Position numbers and translations under genes: made by a program
Source of the DNA: Phycomyces blakesleeanus NRRL 1555(-)
Taxonomy: Eukaryota; Mucoromycota; Mucoromycetes; Mucorales; Phycomycetaceae
NCBI RefSeq assembly: GCF_001638985.1
Contig: NW_017265173.1
Span: 255,710-319,709 of the forward strand
DNA: 64,000 nucleotides
Direction of reading: 5' to 3'
Notes under the pieces: generated by a model
What the model was told of the DNA's origin: nothing
Databases searched by the model: none
The model's input: the letters and a program-made list of their open reading frames with translations, nothing else
Shown: piece by piece, positions 24,736-37,196 of the stretch
Position numbering within the stretch: position 1 is the first letter of the stretch
How the letters are laid out: every line of letters begins with the position of its first letter

Positions 24736-25984
24736 TTAGTGACGAAGGGCATCAAGGATCTTGTCAGCTCCCATCTCAACCAACTTGGCTGCCACACGAG
24801 TTCCCAGACTTTCTGCCAAGGCAAACTTCTTTGCGTCGTCTGCGCCCTGCAGAGAGATGGTATCTTCGTACTCGACAACCTGCTGGCCATCCAGACTGGC
24901 TACCAATCCACGGAGACTCAGCGACATCTTGCTTTCATCCCCAAGCACGAGTGTTGTATTGACACCAATAGGCACACTGCAGCCACCTTCCAGAGCGCGC
25001 ATCAGCGAACGCTCACTCAAGCACCGGATACGGGTCGGGGTGTGGTTGAGAACCTCGAGCAGTTGACGTGCCTCGGAGTCATTCTCACGGCACTCGATAC
25101 CCAATGCTCCCTGAGATACGGCATGGAGTGAATCTGAAGGCTCGATGATTTGTGAAATACGGTCCTCTTTTCCAAGGCGCACCAGTCCAGCCACGGCCAG
25201 AATAATTGCACTATAATGGTGGTCATCTGCATCTAATTTAGCAAGACGTGTGTTCCTATAACAGCAAAACACAACAAGTAATTAATATTATGATGGGTAT
25301 GATGAATATCCAATAAATAAAAGCCAATCTTTTTCTTCTTTTTTCTTCTTCTTTGCTTTCTTTTACTTACAAATTTCCTCGCTAATAAACATAAACATCA
25401 GGGACAAGGACAGGAAAAGAAGTCATGTCAAATTTACATGTGAGTATTAGATTCCCAACTGTTTTTTTTAAAAGAAAGTACTCTCCACTACCTTGTCCGC
25501 ACACACACACACACACACTTACCACATCGTCAAATATAAGGTGAGGGTATCGACGTTTTAATTGGGCAACTCTACGGAGACTACTTGTGCCGACCACGGA
25601 TCCCTTGGGCAGGGTGGCGAGTGTGAGTCCCTTGAAACGGGGTGCGAGTACAACAGCATCGTGGGGGTTTTCTCTCTCGAGAACGGCACCGAGATACATA
25701 CCCTCCGGAAGCACGGTCGGTAAGTCTTTTAGACTGTGGACAACCAAATCAACCCGGCCGTCTTCCAAGGCAATCTCAAGTTCCTTTGTGAACAGAGCCT
25801 TTTCGCCAATCTTGCTCAGTGCTTTGTCGAGAATGCGGTCACCAGATGTAGACATGCTTTCGATCGCAAATGTATGTTGTGGGTAGGCACGCTGCAAAAG
25901 GTCACGGACCAGGTAGGTTTGTACCATGGCTAATTGAGACTTGCGGGTGCCGATAGTGTAGTTTTTGCCTTGTAGAGTTGTCAT
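24736..25984 (-). CDS. HEM3: Hydroxymethylbilane synthase (porphobilinogen deaminase)
   Basis: Three exons: 25984-25523, an 11-nt microexon 25381-25371, and 25255-24736, giving 330 aa. It condenses four porphobilinogen molecules into hydroxymethylbilane in the cytosol, an early step of heme synthesis. Diagnostic stretches are [10 protein letters not shown] at the N-terminus, [33 protein letters not shown] (across both junctions), [10 protein letters not shown], and [12 protein letters not shown]. The Cys in GGCSVPIG is the residue that carries the dipyrromethane cofactor in this family. Length is close to the usual 310-360. No targeting peptide is seen. It is convergent with the transporter gene. 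Confidence 0.95.
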
Positions 25985-28332
25985 TTGAACCTTGTTTTAA
26001 TTTTTTATTTATTTCTTTCTTTTTTTTTAAATAATAATAAAAAAGTAGAAGAAATTATGTAGAGTAGGGGGGGGGGTAAGGGGGAGAGAGGGTGGTTGAG
26101 TCGGGGTAAGAGGGCAGAGGTAAGGGTGAAGAGTGGAGGGGTGGTGGAGAAGGAAATAACAGGAAAAAGAAAAATAAAAAGACAGTCAAGTTTTGTACCT
26201 CCCCTTCATTCTCTTTCTATTTCTCCCCTTTTTCTTTTTTTCTCTCTCTCTGTTAATTGAAGTAGATTAACCCCGACTGTCACACTTGATGGTAAACCAC
26301 GCCATTACCGAGAGAACCATAAATTACGCTTTTTTTTTCTTTTTCATATTTTGATTTCGATTTTGATTCTTTTTTTTTGATTTATGATTTTTATTCATAT
26401 TATTTACGTTGTTGCTATCATCAAAGTCATCATAAAATAATATCAATATCAAGAGTGAGAGAGACGTTGAATTTTTTTTTATAGGAATCTTTATTTTATT
26501 TTTTATTTTTTCATCTAAAATTTTATATCATATTTCTTTCTTTTATTATTATTAATATTTTTTATTAAAATTTGAAACTAAATAAAAAAAATGTACATTT
26601 CTTGAGGACCTTTCTTGTACAAATATCTTTTTATCTTTATCTCTGTATGTATAGTGTATGGTGTACAGCGTATAGTATATGCTTTAGATGTGGGAACTGG
26701 TATCAATGTGATGATTCACAGTGTGTATATTTTCAAGGTAGGTTACATTAATTTTTTTTTTTAAAATAAAATAAAAAATAAATTGAAAAATAGTTTACCC
26801 ATGTGTAAATTTTTTATTTATTTATTTATTTATCTTTCACTCTTCTTTTTGTTCTGATAATTTGAACACATTTCGGTTATAATCTTTTACATGGTCAGTC
26901 GAAGAAAAAATAAAGAAATTGATCAAATATTTAAGCAATTCTATTGGATTAGATTTTTTCCCTTTTTCTTTAAACAACTGGCAAACTAACCAACCAACCG
27001 ATTGACCGACAATTCAAGCTTTTGATATTTTACGCCTTTATACTATTTGGTCATTATAAAAATAAAAAAAAAGTACGGGCTTTTTTTGTTGTAGATAATG
27101 TGGGAATGTATAACAACATCTGTCAATGTTCCATCACAACCATATCATAATATCTTTAAATAATTCTTGGTTGAATAAGCAAAACAAGCCAAACCAAGCT
27201 TATTCCTAGTACATATTCTACAAGTAGTATACAACCTAGTGAAAAAATACAAACGTTCAAGTATCCTCCCATTAAAGCACATCAAAAAATATATGTAAAA
27301 AGGATACTCATCATGGCACATACAAATGAATTCTCTTCTTGACCGCCAATCCAATTTAATTGCGCTTCAAACAAACAATCGGTATGGACAAAAACAAAAA
27401 TAATAATAGCAGAGATATATTATAAGTTGGTTATCTTTATACTGGATGACATCGTTTTGATCCTCTATCGCGCGAACCAACACATGAAACTCCAACATAG
27501 AAGTCTGATCCACAAACTCGTTTGAGTAAAGAAGAAAAGAAAAAAGAACAAGGATAAAGACTTTGGTTTTATAATATATATATATATATATATAAGTGGG
27601 TGCTTATGTAGCTGCACTAACTCTTAAAGTAAATCTACAAAAACTATGATTGAAATCATCACAAAGGCATTAACTAGCAAACACAAAATCAAACATTGTC
27701 TAAAGAAGAAGACGCGTTGGATCTTTGGTCAAAGCAAAGCATTGTTTCATCTAGGTTTTTCTTGTAGAGTGAAATTAGTGAAGTCACATCTTGTTTGTTA
27801 GTGACAAAGCATCAGAGTCTAATTCATGGATATTGTCTCTGTTAGCCAATATTGCTGAATACGAGAAACTGGTTATCGGAAAGTGACAGAACACTACAAT
27901 CATTCATATCAATCAACGAACCAATCAAAATCAATCAATCGATTAACAGAAAATAAAAAAATAAAAATGACTGTAATAATCTTCAAAATATCCCATCGAG
28001 CACTTTTATATCTTCAATTGCAAATGTAAACCATTGTGTTGTGTAAAGATTTACTCACTAATAGAAAAACAGACGTGAGTGCTGTCTATTTCCACCACTG
28101 TGACGTAGTAGTGAAATATTGTATAATGATTTCAAGTCATTTTTTTCTCTTTTTTTTTCTTGTCACTTTCTCTCTTTCTCTTACTCTTCTTCTTTGTTTA
28201 ACTACTTGTTCTTTATCCGTCACTCGTGTTTTTACAACTTCAAAGAAGAAGAAACCAAATATATATATATATATATATATATAAAATAAATATAATACGT
28301 TTTTTTTTTGTTAAAATTTTCTTTACAAAACA
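25985..28332. other. Divergent spacer upstream of HEM3 and HAP5 genes
   Basis: This 2.3 kb holds both promoters. Near the HEM3 start there are G-runs (26069-26080) and purine tracts. Farther right there are poly-A/T runs, (TTTA)n near 26813-26835 and a TA microsatellite 28258-28282 close to the HAP5 start. Frames at 27145-27354 and 28036-28284 are repeat-like. No gene called. Confidence 0.55.
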
Positions 28333-29870
28333 ATGACATCAAAGCATCCACAAGAAGACATTTCACAGAACCAACAGACTTCTGGATCGTCTATTATGCA
28401 TCCCATGCCAACCCAGCAGTTCCAACCACAAACAACCACTACCGCACCAGTCGCGACCGCACCTGGAGGACAGCCTGTCTTTAACCTCAATGAATTCTGG
28501 CAAGAGCAGATGTTAATGGCAGAGAATTTCGATTCCGACTTTAAGAATCATCCACTTCCACTCGCACGTATTAAGAAAGTAATGAAGACTGACCAGGATG
28601 TAAAGGTATAAAGTCGATTCTATATATTTATATATATTATCTTTTGCGTGTATGGGTGTAGGAAATAATAATTTTGATAATATTATTATTAAACTGTATT
28701 TTAAACACACACTTTACACACACACATATATATATATATAACATTCAACGTATATGATTCATCTCTATATCTGTTGCTGTCGCTGTCGCTGTTGCTGTTT
28801 TAGATGATCAGTGCTGAAGTAAGCTTTATATTTTAATTTACACAGATTATGAACAATAATTAAATATTAGAACCACATTAAAAATAACGATAGACAATTA
28901 TGCAAAAATTAATGTATACATTATGAACCTGATACATTCAAATAAACGTAAATTACAATTTCTTATATACATTTTTCTTTTTGTTCTGTTAGGCACCAAT
29001 CCTATTTGCCAAAGGTTGCGAAATATTCATTGCTGAATTAACACGACGCGCATGGTAAGTAACCAAAATAAAACACTTGGATAAGAACAAATATGAACTA
29101 TAAATATAATAATGATAGGGTTCATGCTGAGGAGAACAAGAGACGTACATTGCAACGTTCAGATATCGCAACTGCCATTTCAAAGACAGACATGTGTGAT
29201 TTTTTGATTGATATCGTTCCTCGCGAAGAAGCAGCTAAGACAACAGACGCAGTAAGGGATTTTATAATCATTAATATTATTTATTAAATTATATTTGTGT
29301 TTGTACGTGCGTTTGTTTGCTTGTTTAAATAGCAACAGACTGCACCAGTTTACGATCAGGCTCAGTATGCTAATTATTATCAACCCGGGATGGCCCAATA
29401 TGCCCAGACACAGGTAAAGCCTTAACAAATCAATGAATTGAATTGAATCGCTTAATTTTCGCTATATATGTATTCACATTTAATGTTGTTTTTCAAACTA
29501 CAAGCAGCACTTGGATCCTAATGCTTACTACCCTCAATTATCTCAAGTGAGTGCAACATAGTCTATTTGTATATGGATCAGAATATTACAAGAAGCATTA
29601 AACTACAAGTCGAATCAATTTATTGCCATTTAACTAATCAACAACAAATATATATATATACATCTATCCATTTCCTCATAATCGCAACTGTACTAAATTA
29701 AATGATAATCGCAGTTGACACCTGAACAAGTCCACAAATATCAGATCCAATTACAGCAACTTGCCACCCACCATCCTTATGCCGCTGCTCCAGGAGGTGA
29801 CCAATCCCAGATCCCACCACAAACTCAGCCTGGTGGTGGCCCAGGACCCTCTGCAGGCAGAAGAAGTTAG
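28333..29870 (+). CDS. HAP5: CCAAT-binding factor subunit NF-YC / HAP5
   Basis: Seven exons: 28333-28605, 28804-28818 (15 nt), 28993-29054, 29119-29251, 29333-29413, 29505-29546 and 29715-29870, about 253 aa. The histone-fold core is intact: [59 protein letters not shown], and FLIDIVPR. This subunit pairs with NF-YB/HAP3 and then recruits NF-YA/HAP2 to bind CCAAT in promoters. The N-terminus is Q/T/P-rich, and the C-terminal tail is rich in Q, Y, P and G, as expected for an activation region. Exon 6 begins at a CAAGCAG tandem acceptor, so an isoform lacking one Gln is possible. Confidence 0.93.
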
Positions 29871-30480
29871 AAAAAAAATTTCCAAAAAAAAAAGAAATTC
29901 AAAATAAAATTTATATATACATAAGAAAAATATATATATACATTTAGTTATCCTTATTACTTATACTCCACCACACAATTACTTACTTACTCACATATAC
30001 AAGACTTCGGTTTCTCTCTTTTTCTCTATCTTTTATCTATATATATATTATACATATTATATGTTTTCAATATAAACAATACTTGAAAGAATAAAGATAC
30101 ATTCTATTATCATTATTATCATTAAAGTATATACATCTTTACTAGAGTACTTCTTTAACCTCTACAAAGAATAGCAATTAAAAAATACACAAAGGTAATA
30201 TCTCATGCTCTCCCTTCCTTCCCTATCCATTTTACTTCTTTTTTTTTCAGAGGTAATACAAAGTAAAGAAGTATATATGGATTTAAACCAAAATAATATT
30301 AATAATAAATGTGGTTGTTTTTTTTTTATATATAGAAAAAAAGAAAATAATTTTTACTGCTGCTATATTATCCTTATTCTTATCCTTATTATTACTGCTA
30401 TTTCTTTTTGTTAAATTGTTGAATTGGTATTGATTTTTGTGCGTTTTCTTTTTCTTTTCTTTTTCTTTTTTCTTTCTTTT
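29871..30480. other. Convergent 3' spacer between HAP5 and eIF4A genes
   Basis: The sequence is AT-rich with poly-T and T(C)n tracts and AATAAA-like motifs (29903-29910, 30090-30096). No coding potential. Confidence 0.6.
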
Positions 30481-31994
30481 TTAGATGAGATCAGCAACAT
30501 TCATGGGCATCTCTTCGATCTGTGTGTTGTAAAACTGTTCGATATCTCTCATCATACGGACGTCGTCATTTGAAACAAAGTTGATTGCGACACCCTTGCG
30601 ACCGAAACGACCACCACGACCGATTCTGTGGATGTAGTTTTCGCGGTTTGAGGGCAGATCATAGTTGATGACCAGCGAAACCTGCTGGACATCAATACCA
30701 CGGGCCAACAGATCGGTGGTGATCAGGACTCGCGAAGAACCGGACCGGAACTCCTTCATGATAAGATCGCGCTGGGATTGGTCCATTTCACCGTGCATGG
30801 CCGACACAGTGAATTCTCGGGCATGGAGCTTGTCGGTCAGCCAGTCGACCTTGCGGCGGGTATTGCAGAAGATTACAGCCTGGGTGATTGTAACGGTCTC
30901 GTAGAGATCGCAGAGGGTGTCGAGCTTCCATTCCTCCTTGTCGACCGCAACATAAAACTGCTTGATACCTTCCAGGGTCAGTTCGTCACGCTTGACAAGA
31001 ATCCGGATAGGATCCCGCATGAACTTGGTCGTAACCTCCATGACATCCGAGGGCATGGTGGCCGACAGCAGAACGACCTGAGTGGTCTCGGGCAAGAGCT
31101 GGAAGACATCATAGATTTGGTCCTTGAAACCACGCGAGAGCATCTCGTCGGCCTCATCGAGAACAAACATCTTGATGTGCTCGGTCTTGAGTGCTCCACG
31201 GGTGTTAATCATGTCATAGACACGGCCGGGAGTGCCGACAACAATGTGGACACCGGACTGGAGCTTGGTGATATCGTCACGGACGTTGGTGCCACCAATA
31301 CAGGCGTGGCACTCGATACCCATAAAGTCACCCAGCGCAAGCACAACCTTTTGGATCTGGAGAGCCAGTTCACGGGTCGGGGCAAGGATCAGAGCCTGGG
31401 TGTGCTTCAAGGACACATCGATTGACTGCAGAATGGAAATAGAAAAAGTGGCCGTCTTACCCGTGCCAGACTGGGCCTGGGCAATAACATCATGGCCCTT
31501 GATAACAGGCATAATTGCACGCTGCTGAATGGTCGAAGGCCGCTCAAAACTAATAATATGGGTAGAGGACAAGACCCAACGTTTTATGCATGCAATAAAA
31601 CAAAAGAGTAATTATTAATAAAGGAAGTCATAAGATGTCTATATACTAAATCGTTTCAGTTGTCCTAAAGCTCACCCATAAGCATAGACACCACGGAGAA
31701 GCTCGGTTTTGAGGTTCATATTGTCAAAGTTGTCGACAATTTCATCCCAGTTGGACTAATATTAATATATGTATGTAAATATGCTTGATTGTTTGGCTTG
31801 TTTGTTGCATGTGGTGAGAGTAGACAATGACAGACTGATGCTTGCTTACCTCAATCTCGATGTCCTGTACTTCTTGTAATGGTTCACTAATGGTAATAAA
31901 GTGAATGTCATTTGGTTTTTTTTTCCTTTTTTTCTTTCTATATAGCAAATACTACTTATTTGTGTTTCTATGCTTGAATGAAGTATTACCTCAT
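30481..31994 (-). CDS. Translation initiation factor eIF4A (DEAD-box RNA helicase)
   Basis: Four exons: 31994-31990 (5 nt, ATGAG), 31886-31850, 31755-31676 and 31549-30481, giving 396 aa, the normal size. All helicase motifs are intact: Q motif [18 protein letters not shown], Ia PTRELA, Ib [47 protein letters not shown]. The N-terminus reads [19 protein letters not shown], typical of eIF4A. In eIF4F the protein unwinds mRNA leaders ahead of 40S scanning. The frame of the last exon is strongly G+C-rich, as expected for a highly expressed gene. The 5-nt first exon is inferred from phase and from the GTAATA donor. Confidence 0.95.
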
Positions 31995-33290
31995 GATGGA
32001 CTAAAGTCTTGGTGTTTTTATTTTATTTTAGAAAAAGAAAAAATAAAGGGTTTTTTTTTATATTTTTTATTATATTTTTATTTTAACTCGGTTGCCAGTT
32101 CTCTTCATTACCTAATAACCAAAATACGAAAGAAAAAAAAGGATTAAAAAGAGCTGATGTATATACTTCTATTATAAAACGAAACCTTACTTATTAATAA
32201 TTATACCATCTTACCGCAGTAAAAGTCACGCAAGAACTTGTTATTAAGCAGTGGGTATCTAATCTACACATACACATACCAGTAGCAAAAAAAGTTATAG
32301 AACTTTCATATATCTTTGTCTGATTGATAGATATAATAGAACAAGAGGTTTATTATTTTCTGTGTTGCTGGGCTTGTAGATAGAGATCATAGCCAACAAA
32401 ACTATAAAAACATATTAGCCACAGTTCATTCTATGTAGGTTATATACAAGTATTATTAATATCAAGATTAAAAAGAAGAAGAAAAAAGGGAGGTTAAAAC
32501 TAAAACCAAGATATGTGGTGCATACAGTTGGTGTGGACATATTAAAAGTTCCAAAAAAAAAGGCTAAAACAAGTTGATCCTGAATTCAGTCAATCAAACT
32601 AATTTACGACTGTCCACACCCTTTTTTTTAAAGAAAAAATGATCAAAATTAGTGCAAAGTACATATTAGGTAAAGTCATGCTTATAATGCCGTCTCTGTC
32701 TTTAAGTGAGAATCTATTATAACAAGTTATTCTAGACCTTGCACCCTATAGAACATAGCTCTCATCAAAGATATACTCTTCTTCTCAACCCAAGTGACAA
32801 TGGAAGAATACTAGCCAATTAGAGTCTATTAAGATCTTTGCCCCCTTTTCTTGCCTTTTTTTTTATAAAAAAAACCTTTAGTCTGTCCATACCAAGTGTA
32901 AGGGGAGGGGGGTTCAACCAAATTTTGTATAGACATCAAAATTTGGACATTGGCCAATGAGATTGCTATGTAATTAAGGACACCAACATGTAAAATATAT
33001 TTTAAAATCCTGTTGAGTACCCTCTGAGAATCTGGTTTTACTCTTAATGGGATACTAGCCCTAAAATAAATCCTACATACTTTGTGTACTTTCAATATTT
33101 TCTTAGGCAAAGATATCTCATGTATAGAAATTAAGATATAGATATGTAAATATATAGACTTACGTGCGTATGCGTATATAATAAACTAGTCATTTAACAT
33201 GCTACTTCAAAACGTTATACCCTAACAGAAAATACTGTAATTAATCAGAATGCGAAATGGTGTCCGTTAAGATCTGTTTTCATAATTGGG
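31995..33290. other. Gene-free spacer at the border of the repeat-rich half
   Basis: The eIF4A promoter must lie at its left end. Farther right the sequence is AT-rich with short inverted repeats and no coding frame that I trust; the 93-codon frame at 32829-33110 (-) has no motif. Confidence 0.5.
32530..32620. repeat. Short inverted-repeat module
   Basis: GGTGTGGACA at 32530-32539 is the exact complement of TGTCCACACC at 32611-32620, with poly-A just inside the left arm and poly-T outside the right one. A related GTCTGTCCATACC occurs near 32880. It may be a tiny MITE or hairpin; no target duplication is clear. Confidence 0.4.
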
Positions 33291-33300
33291 TGTATACGTA

Positions 33301-34020
33301 GACGTAGGGACTATGGAATTTGGAGGCCAGGGGTACTATACGTTCCATCCTTGGTCTTCATGATCACGGCAAACGGCAACTGGTTGCGTGATTCTCTGCT
33401 CTAACCAACCTTCCTATCCAACCTCAAAATTCCGTCACTGATTCTTTCTTCTCAACCATTCCCTGCCACTTCAATGTCTTCCTTTCACATGGAATAGAAA
33501 ATTCCCTTTATATTCACCAACTCATCCCAAAGCTTATTCGCTCTGCTACCCACACACCCATAGCCGATATCCCAACCTACCTATCCTCACGCTTCAGAAA
33601 ACTATTGACGCAAGTTTTGGAATTCAAATCCCACATAAAACATTCACAATATGGCAGAGACTGATACATCAAAATATTATAAGCTGCCAAAGACGTTTTG
33701 ATAGAGAAGTTAAGGATATTGATAGTCCAAACTGCTTAATTTGGCTCAACTTAGATGATCAACATCTCTTTTGGGCTTGTATTACCAAACTTTCAGAATG
33801 TCATATCATCATGAACAGGTTCATAGCAAAAACATCCGCACTGCAACCTACACAGCTCATACTACATGGCCCTCTTACCTCAATGCGAATAAGAATCACA
33901 TCTGCCAAAATACAAACTGCTCTCGACTGCACTATGAACGCAATTTGGTCAGCCTATTTCAGACTTGTGCTTCATGATACTCCCTTGAACGCCAACCGAA
34001 CTGCCGTAATGGCTACTTAA
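33301..34020 (+). pseudogene. LINE-type (non-LTR) retrotransposon remnant, C-terminal part
   Basis: Two overlapping frames with stops read as the end of a non-LTR reverse transcriptase. First comes GLWNLEARGTIRSILG..., SVTDSFFSTIPCHFNVFL and ADIPTYLSSRFRKLL. A frame change leads to FTIWQRLIHQNIISCQRRFD, then NCLIWLNLDDQHLFWAC, which resembles the W..H..N / C..C..H.FW.C zinc-binding tail of LINE proteins. The upstream reverse-transcriptase core is missing. The identification rests on this pattern only. Confidence 0.5.
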
Positions 34021-34408
34021 GCTATTCAATGAGTTGAAGCGGAAGTGTCCCTCGCTCGTATATCTTAATTGCATCTATGTCAGACAATGCTGTCTTTACT
34101 TTCCACTAAATAATACAAAAAAAACTGTTTTAGCGATGGCTTGAATCCTCTTTCTACATTCCCCCAACCCTCCATCCCGTCATCCCTTTCAAGGACCCTC
34201 ATTCCTTTTCGGGATCGCCATTCATATAATATTACAACTTAAAGTAGATAGAAATCGACGTAATACAAAAACAGAGCATACTCGTTTTAAAGAAATCGAA
34301 ATACTCTTTATTTTATCTTTTTGATAGCCGTCCACTGTATACACGGGTCTAACAAAAAATAAGCTTTCGGTCAAACATTCGTGTCCATATAAACTTCTTA
34401 ATGCTTTA

Positions 34409-34725
34409 AAAATTGAAACCGATAACCACAGTATCGTTTTCTTTTTTGAAACCTGTACAAGCACTAGCTTTGCCACACTATCCAAATTGGAACTGATAAC
34501 CACACCAACAGCTTCTTCTTTGAGACCTGTACAAGCACTAGATTCGCCACACTATCAAAATTGAAACCGATAATCACGGTACCATTTTTTTTGAAACCTG
34601 TACCAGCACTAGCTTAGCCGCACTATCAAAATTGAAACCGATAACCACAGTAATGTTTTCTTTTTTGAAACCTGTACCAGCACTAGCATAGCCGCACTAT
34701 CAAAATTGACACCAAAAACCATACT
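34409..34725. repeat. ~75-bp tandem repeat, 4-5 copies
   Basis: Units begin at about 34409, 34484, 34557, 34628 and 34702. Each reads AAAATTGAAACCGATAACCA, then a T-rich run, GAAACCTGTACAAGCACTAG, and GCC(A/G)CACTATC. The copies differ by several bases, so the array is old. The GCCACACTA core recurs near the other side of the adjacent transposon. Confidence 0.85.
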
Positions 34726-35497
34726 ATTTCTTTACTCTATTACAACAGTAAAATAAATATTGAAATAGAAGTTATATAACAAAACTTCAACACTCAAAAG
34801 CAATACATTATTTTCTTTTACACTTAGAGTGTTATGCACTGCCATTCTCAGAATTGGCTTTCAACTTTCGCACATATACACTATTCATATCATCGCACTT
34901 CTGAAACCTTCTCATTCCATTCCATCGCATATAACTTTCAAAGCTTTTGACTTTTAGTATATTTTTGTGTGACTAATTCTAAATCAGGTGGACACCACCG
35001 AGCACAATGGCCCACTATAGAAATCTATTTTTTTTATCAGTGTACACCATGAATGTCAAAGCTCTGTCACACGGACCACATACACGGGCCACCTACAAAT
35101 ACTGCCTACAAATAATATCTTTCTTTAACCCACTACATACTCTTCACTATATGAAAAGAATATACGACTATTAAAGCTTTATACTTTTAAATAAAAATAA
35201 AATAAAATAAAAGCACAGTCTTGTTCTTATATATTAGATTTAGATTATAGTATTTCACTCGATATACTTTTAATAATAAATGGGGAAGTTGACGAAATGA
35301 TGACAGAAGATGCGATTATATGCTCTTCAAGCCACGTTTTTTTTTTATAATATTTATAAATGATTAATTATAGTGGATACCCCTTTTTCTCACATCTTTC
35401 AAAGTTAGCCACACTATAAACTGCTTGGTCTGTTTTATTGGGAGAGGTATGTCATATTTAACTAGAAGGGAACAAGTAACAAATTATCCAAGGGCAG

Positions 35498-36825
35498 ATG
35501 TTCACCATATCTTCTGTCATCATTTCGTCAACTTCGTCATTGTGTTTCATATCTAACACAATTGTCATTGACTTCACACCAACAGCAGATATGGTTATGT
35601 TTTTCAAAAGAGACAAAGATTGCTTCAGTCATTCTTGCTTCTTTGACGTGCTGCTTGTCTGGCGTAAAGTAGTACTTCTCAAATATGCTTTCTTATAAGC
35701 TTCAGTTTTCATGTCATTTTATCTAATGCATTGATTGTCAATTTAAAATAGCTCAAGTACTTGCAGCTGATCAAGTGAAGTGGGCCAAGCACTTCATTAT
35801 GTCTATCTCTGCTTCTTTTATAATCATCTTCATCCAGTTAAACATTGCTATAGATTGGACTGATATTGACATATGAGTGTTGATGTGTCCAAGAAAGAGA
35901 GTATAGTCAAAAGGGATATACTCATGGATGTCTTGCATTTTGGATATGAAATGACAAAGAGTTAATACTAGACATACTTCTGTATTACCAATCATGTCCA
36001 ACTTGTAAGTCTTTGTTTGTGCTTTCTTTGAGTTCTTCAATATCATTGGAACTCCAGTTAACTGCGATTCTTGGATCTAGAAAAACGTAATATCTTGATG
36101 CTACAGTCTAATTATATCACATTGCAGTAGCCACATTGTCTACATACATAGAAGCATAATAGTCTTGTATTATAGATCAACTAGATCAAATGTAATTCTG
36201 CTCCCCTACTATAATTATATAAGTTGAAGCATTGATATAATATACAAAGTTTTGTGATCAATATTAGAAAGCTTGACACCTTTATTTATTTTTGTCTTAA
36301 AGAAGTCTTGAACCAAATAATGCTTTGCAATTTAGAGCTGTAAGTAGTAAACAACTTTATATATAGAATCATTGGCTAAATGTATGCTATTGAGAGTTTG
36401 TGTGGATTGACGCTGTACTGACATCTAGTAGGTTACTAATCGAGCTGTATTATACTTGCAGAGATCTATGATAGACTGTTATTTCTGACAATATTCAGTC
36501 CAATCACGCTAGTTGCAACTATATGTACCCAGGGTAATGTTCTTATATTATTATATGTGAAGTTAATTAATTGTGTTGTAATACTCTCTTTATCTTGTTT
36601 CTTCCATATAATAGCCAGGCAGTTAAGGACTATGTCTTGAATATTTACATTGGAATAAATTTGGTAACCTGGCTTTGCAAAACTATTGGCTATCAGAATT
36701 ATGTTGGCCATAGCAAGGTGTCTAATACTGCACTCTTTACCTTGTCTTTCTTGAGTTTCTTTAAAGCTTGTAATATCTGTTTTTACAGAGATGCAGAAAC
36801 AGTTCAGTTGCTGGTCATCATTCAC
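35498..36825 (-). pseudogene. Decayed minus-strand ORFs upstream of the first Tnp2-like gene
   Basis: Protein-like segments occur at 36825-36466 (SIRHLAMANIILIANSFAKP, NIQDIVLNCLAII), 36046-35771 (LDMIGNTEVCLVLTLCHFIS, EYIPFDYTLFLG) and about 35690-35530 (YFTPDKQHVKEARMTEAIFV, HICCWCEV). Stops and frame changes separate them. They may be a second gene of the Tnp2-like element, transcribed divergently. I do not recognise the family. Confidence 0.35.
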
Positions 36826-37196
36826 TACAAAAATAAATCAATTTTGCATATGGAAAGTATACCTAAGTTCTGAGAGACAGAATAGATAAAATTGTAGTTC
36901 AGCTTACTTTTGTAAGTAAAATATTTGAATAGTATTTTAAGCTACTCTATTGGCTACTGACAGCTGTGTAGCATTAGAATGCAATATCAAACTCAATAAA
37001 AATTAAAGTGTGCTTTCTTTGAAGTCTCTTTCTTTACTATTAAATAATATTGTAAACCTTTATTTTCATTTTAGAATGGCTCCTATTTGCAAACCAACTG
37101 TTAGAAAAGAGTGTCAATGCTCTATCTGTAAAAGCAAGACACTAGGACTCAGTTGTGTATCTGTTAAAGCATTTAAACGTTATCAAAAAAAAGATA

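Noticed and set aside
24597..25131. Plus-strand frames over the HEM3 gene
   Set aside because: Antisense of conserved HEM3 exons; no motifs or signals of their own.
30778..31425. Long open frame (215 codons) opposite the eIF4A gene
   Set aside because: It is the antisense shadow of a G+C-rich, highly conserved exon; the minus-strand protein has all helicase motifs.
36571..36873. 100-codon plus-strand frame
   Set aside because: It mirrors the more protein-like minus-strand fragment at 36466-36825 and has no motif.
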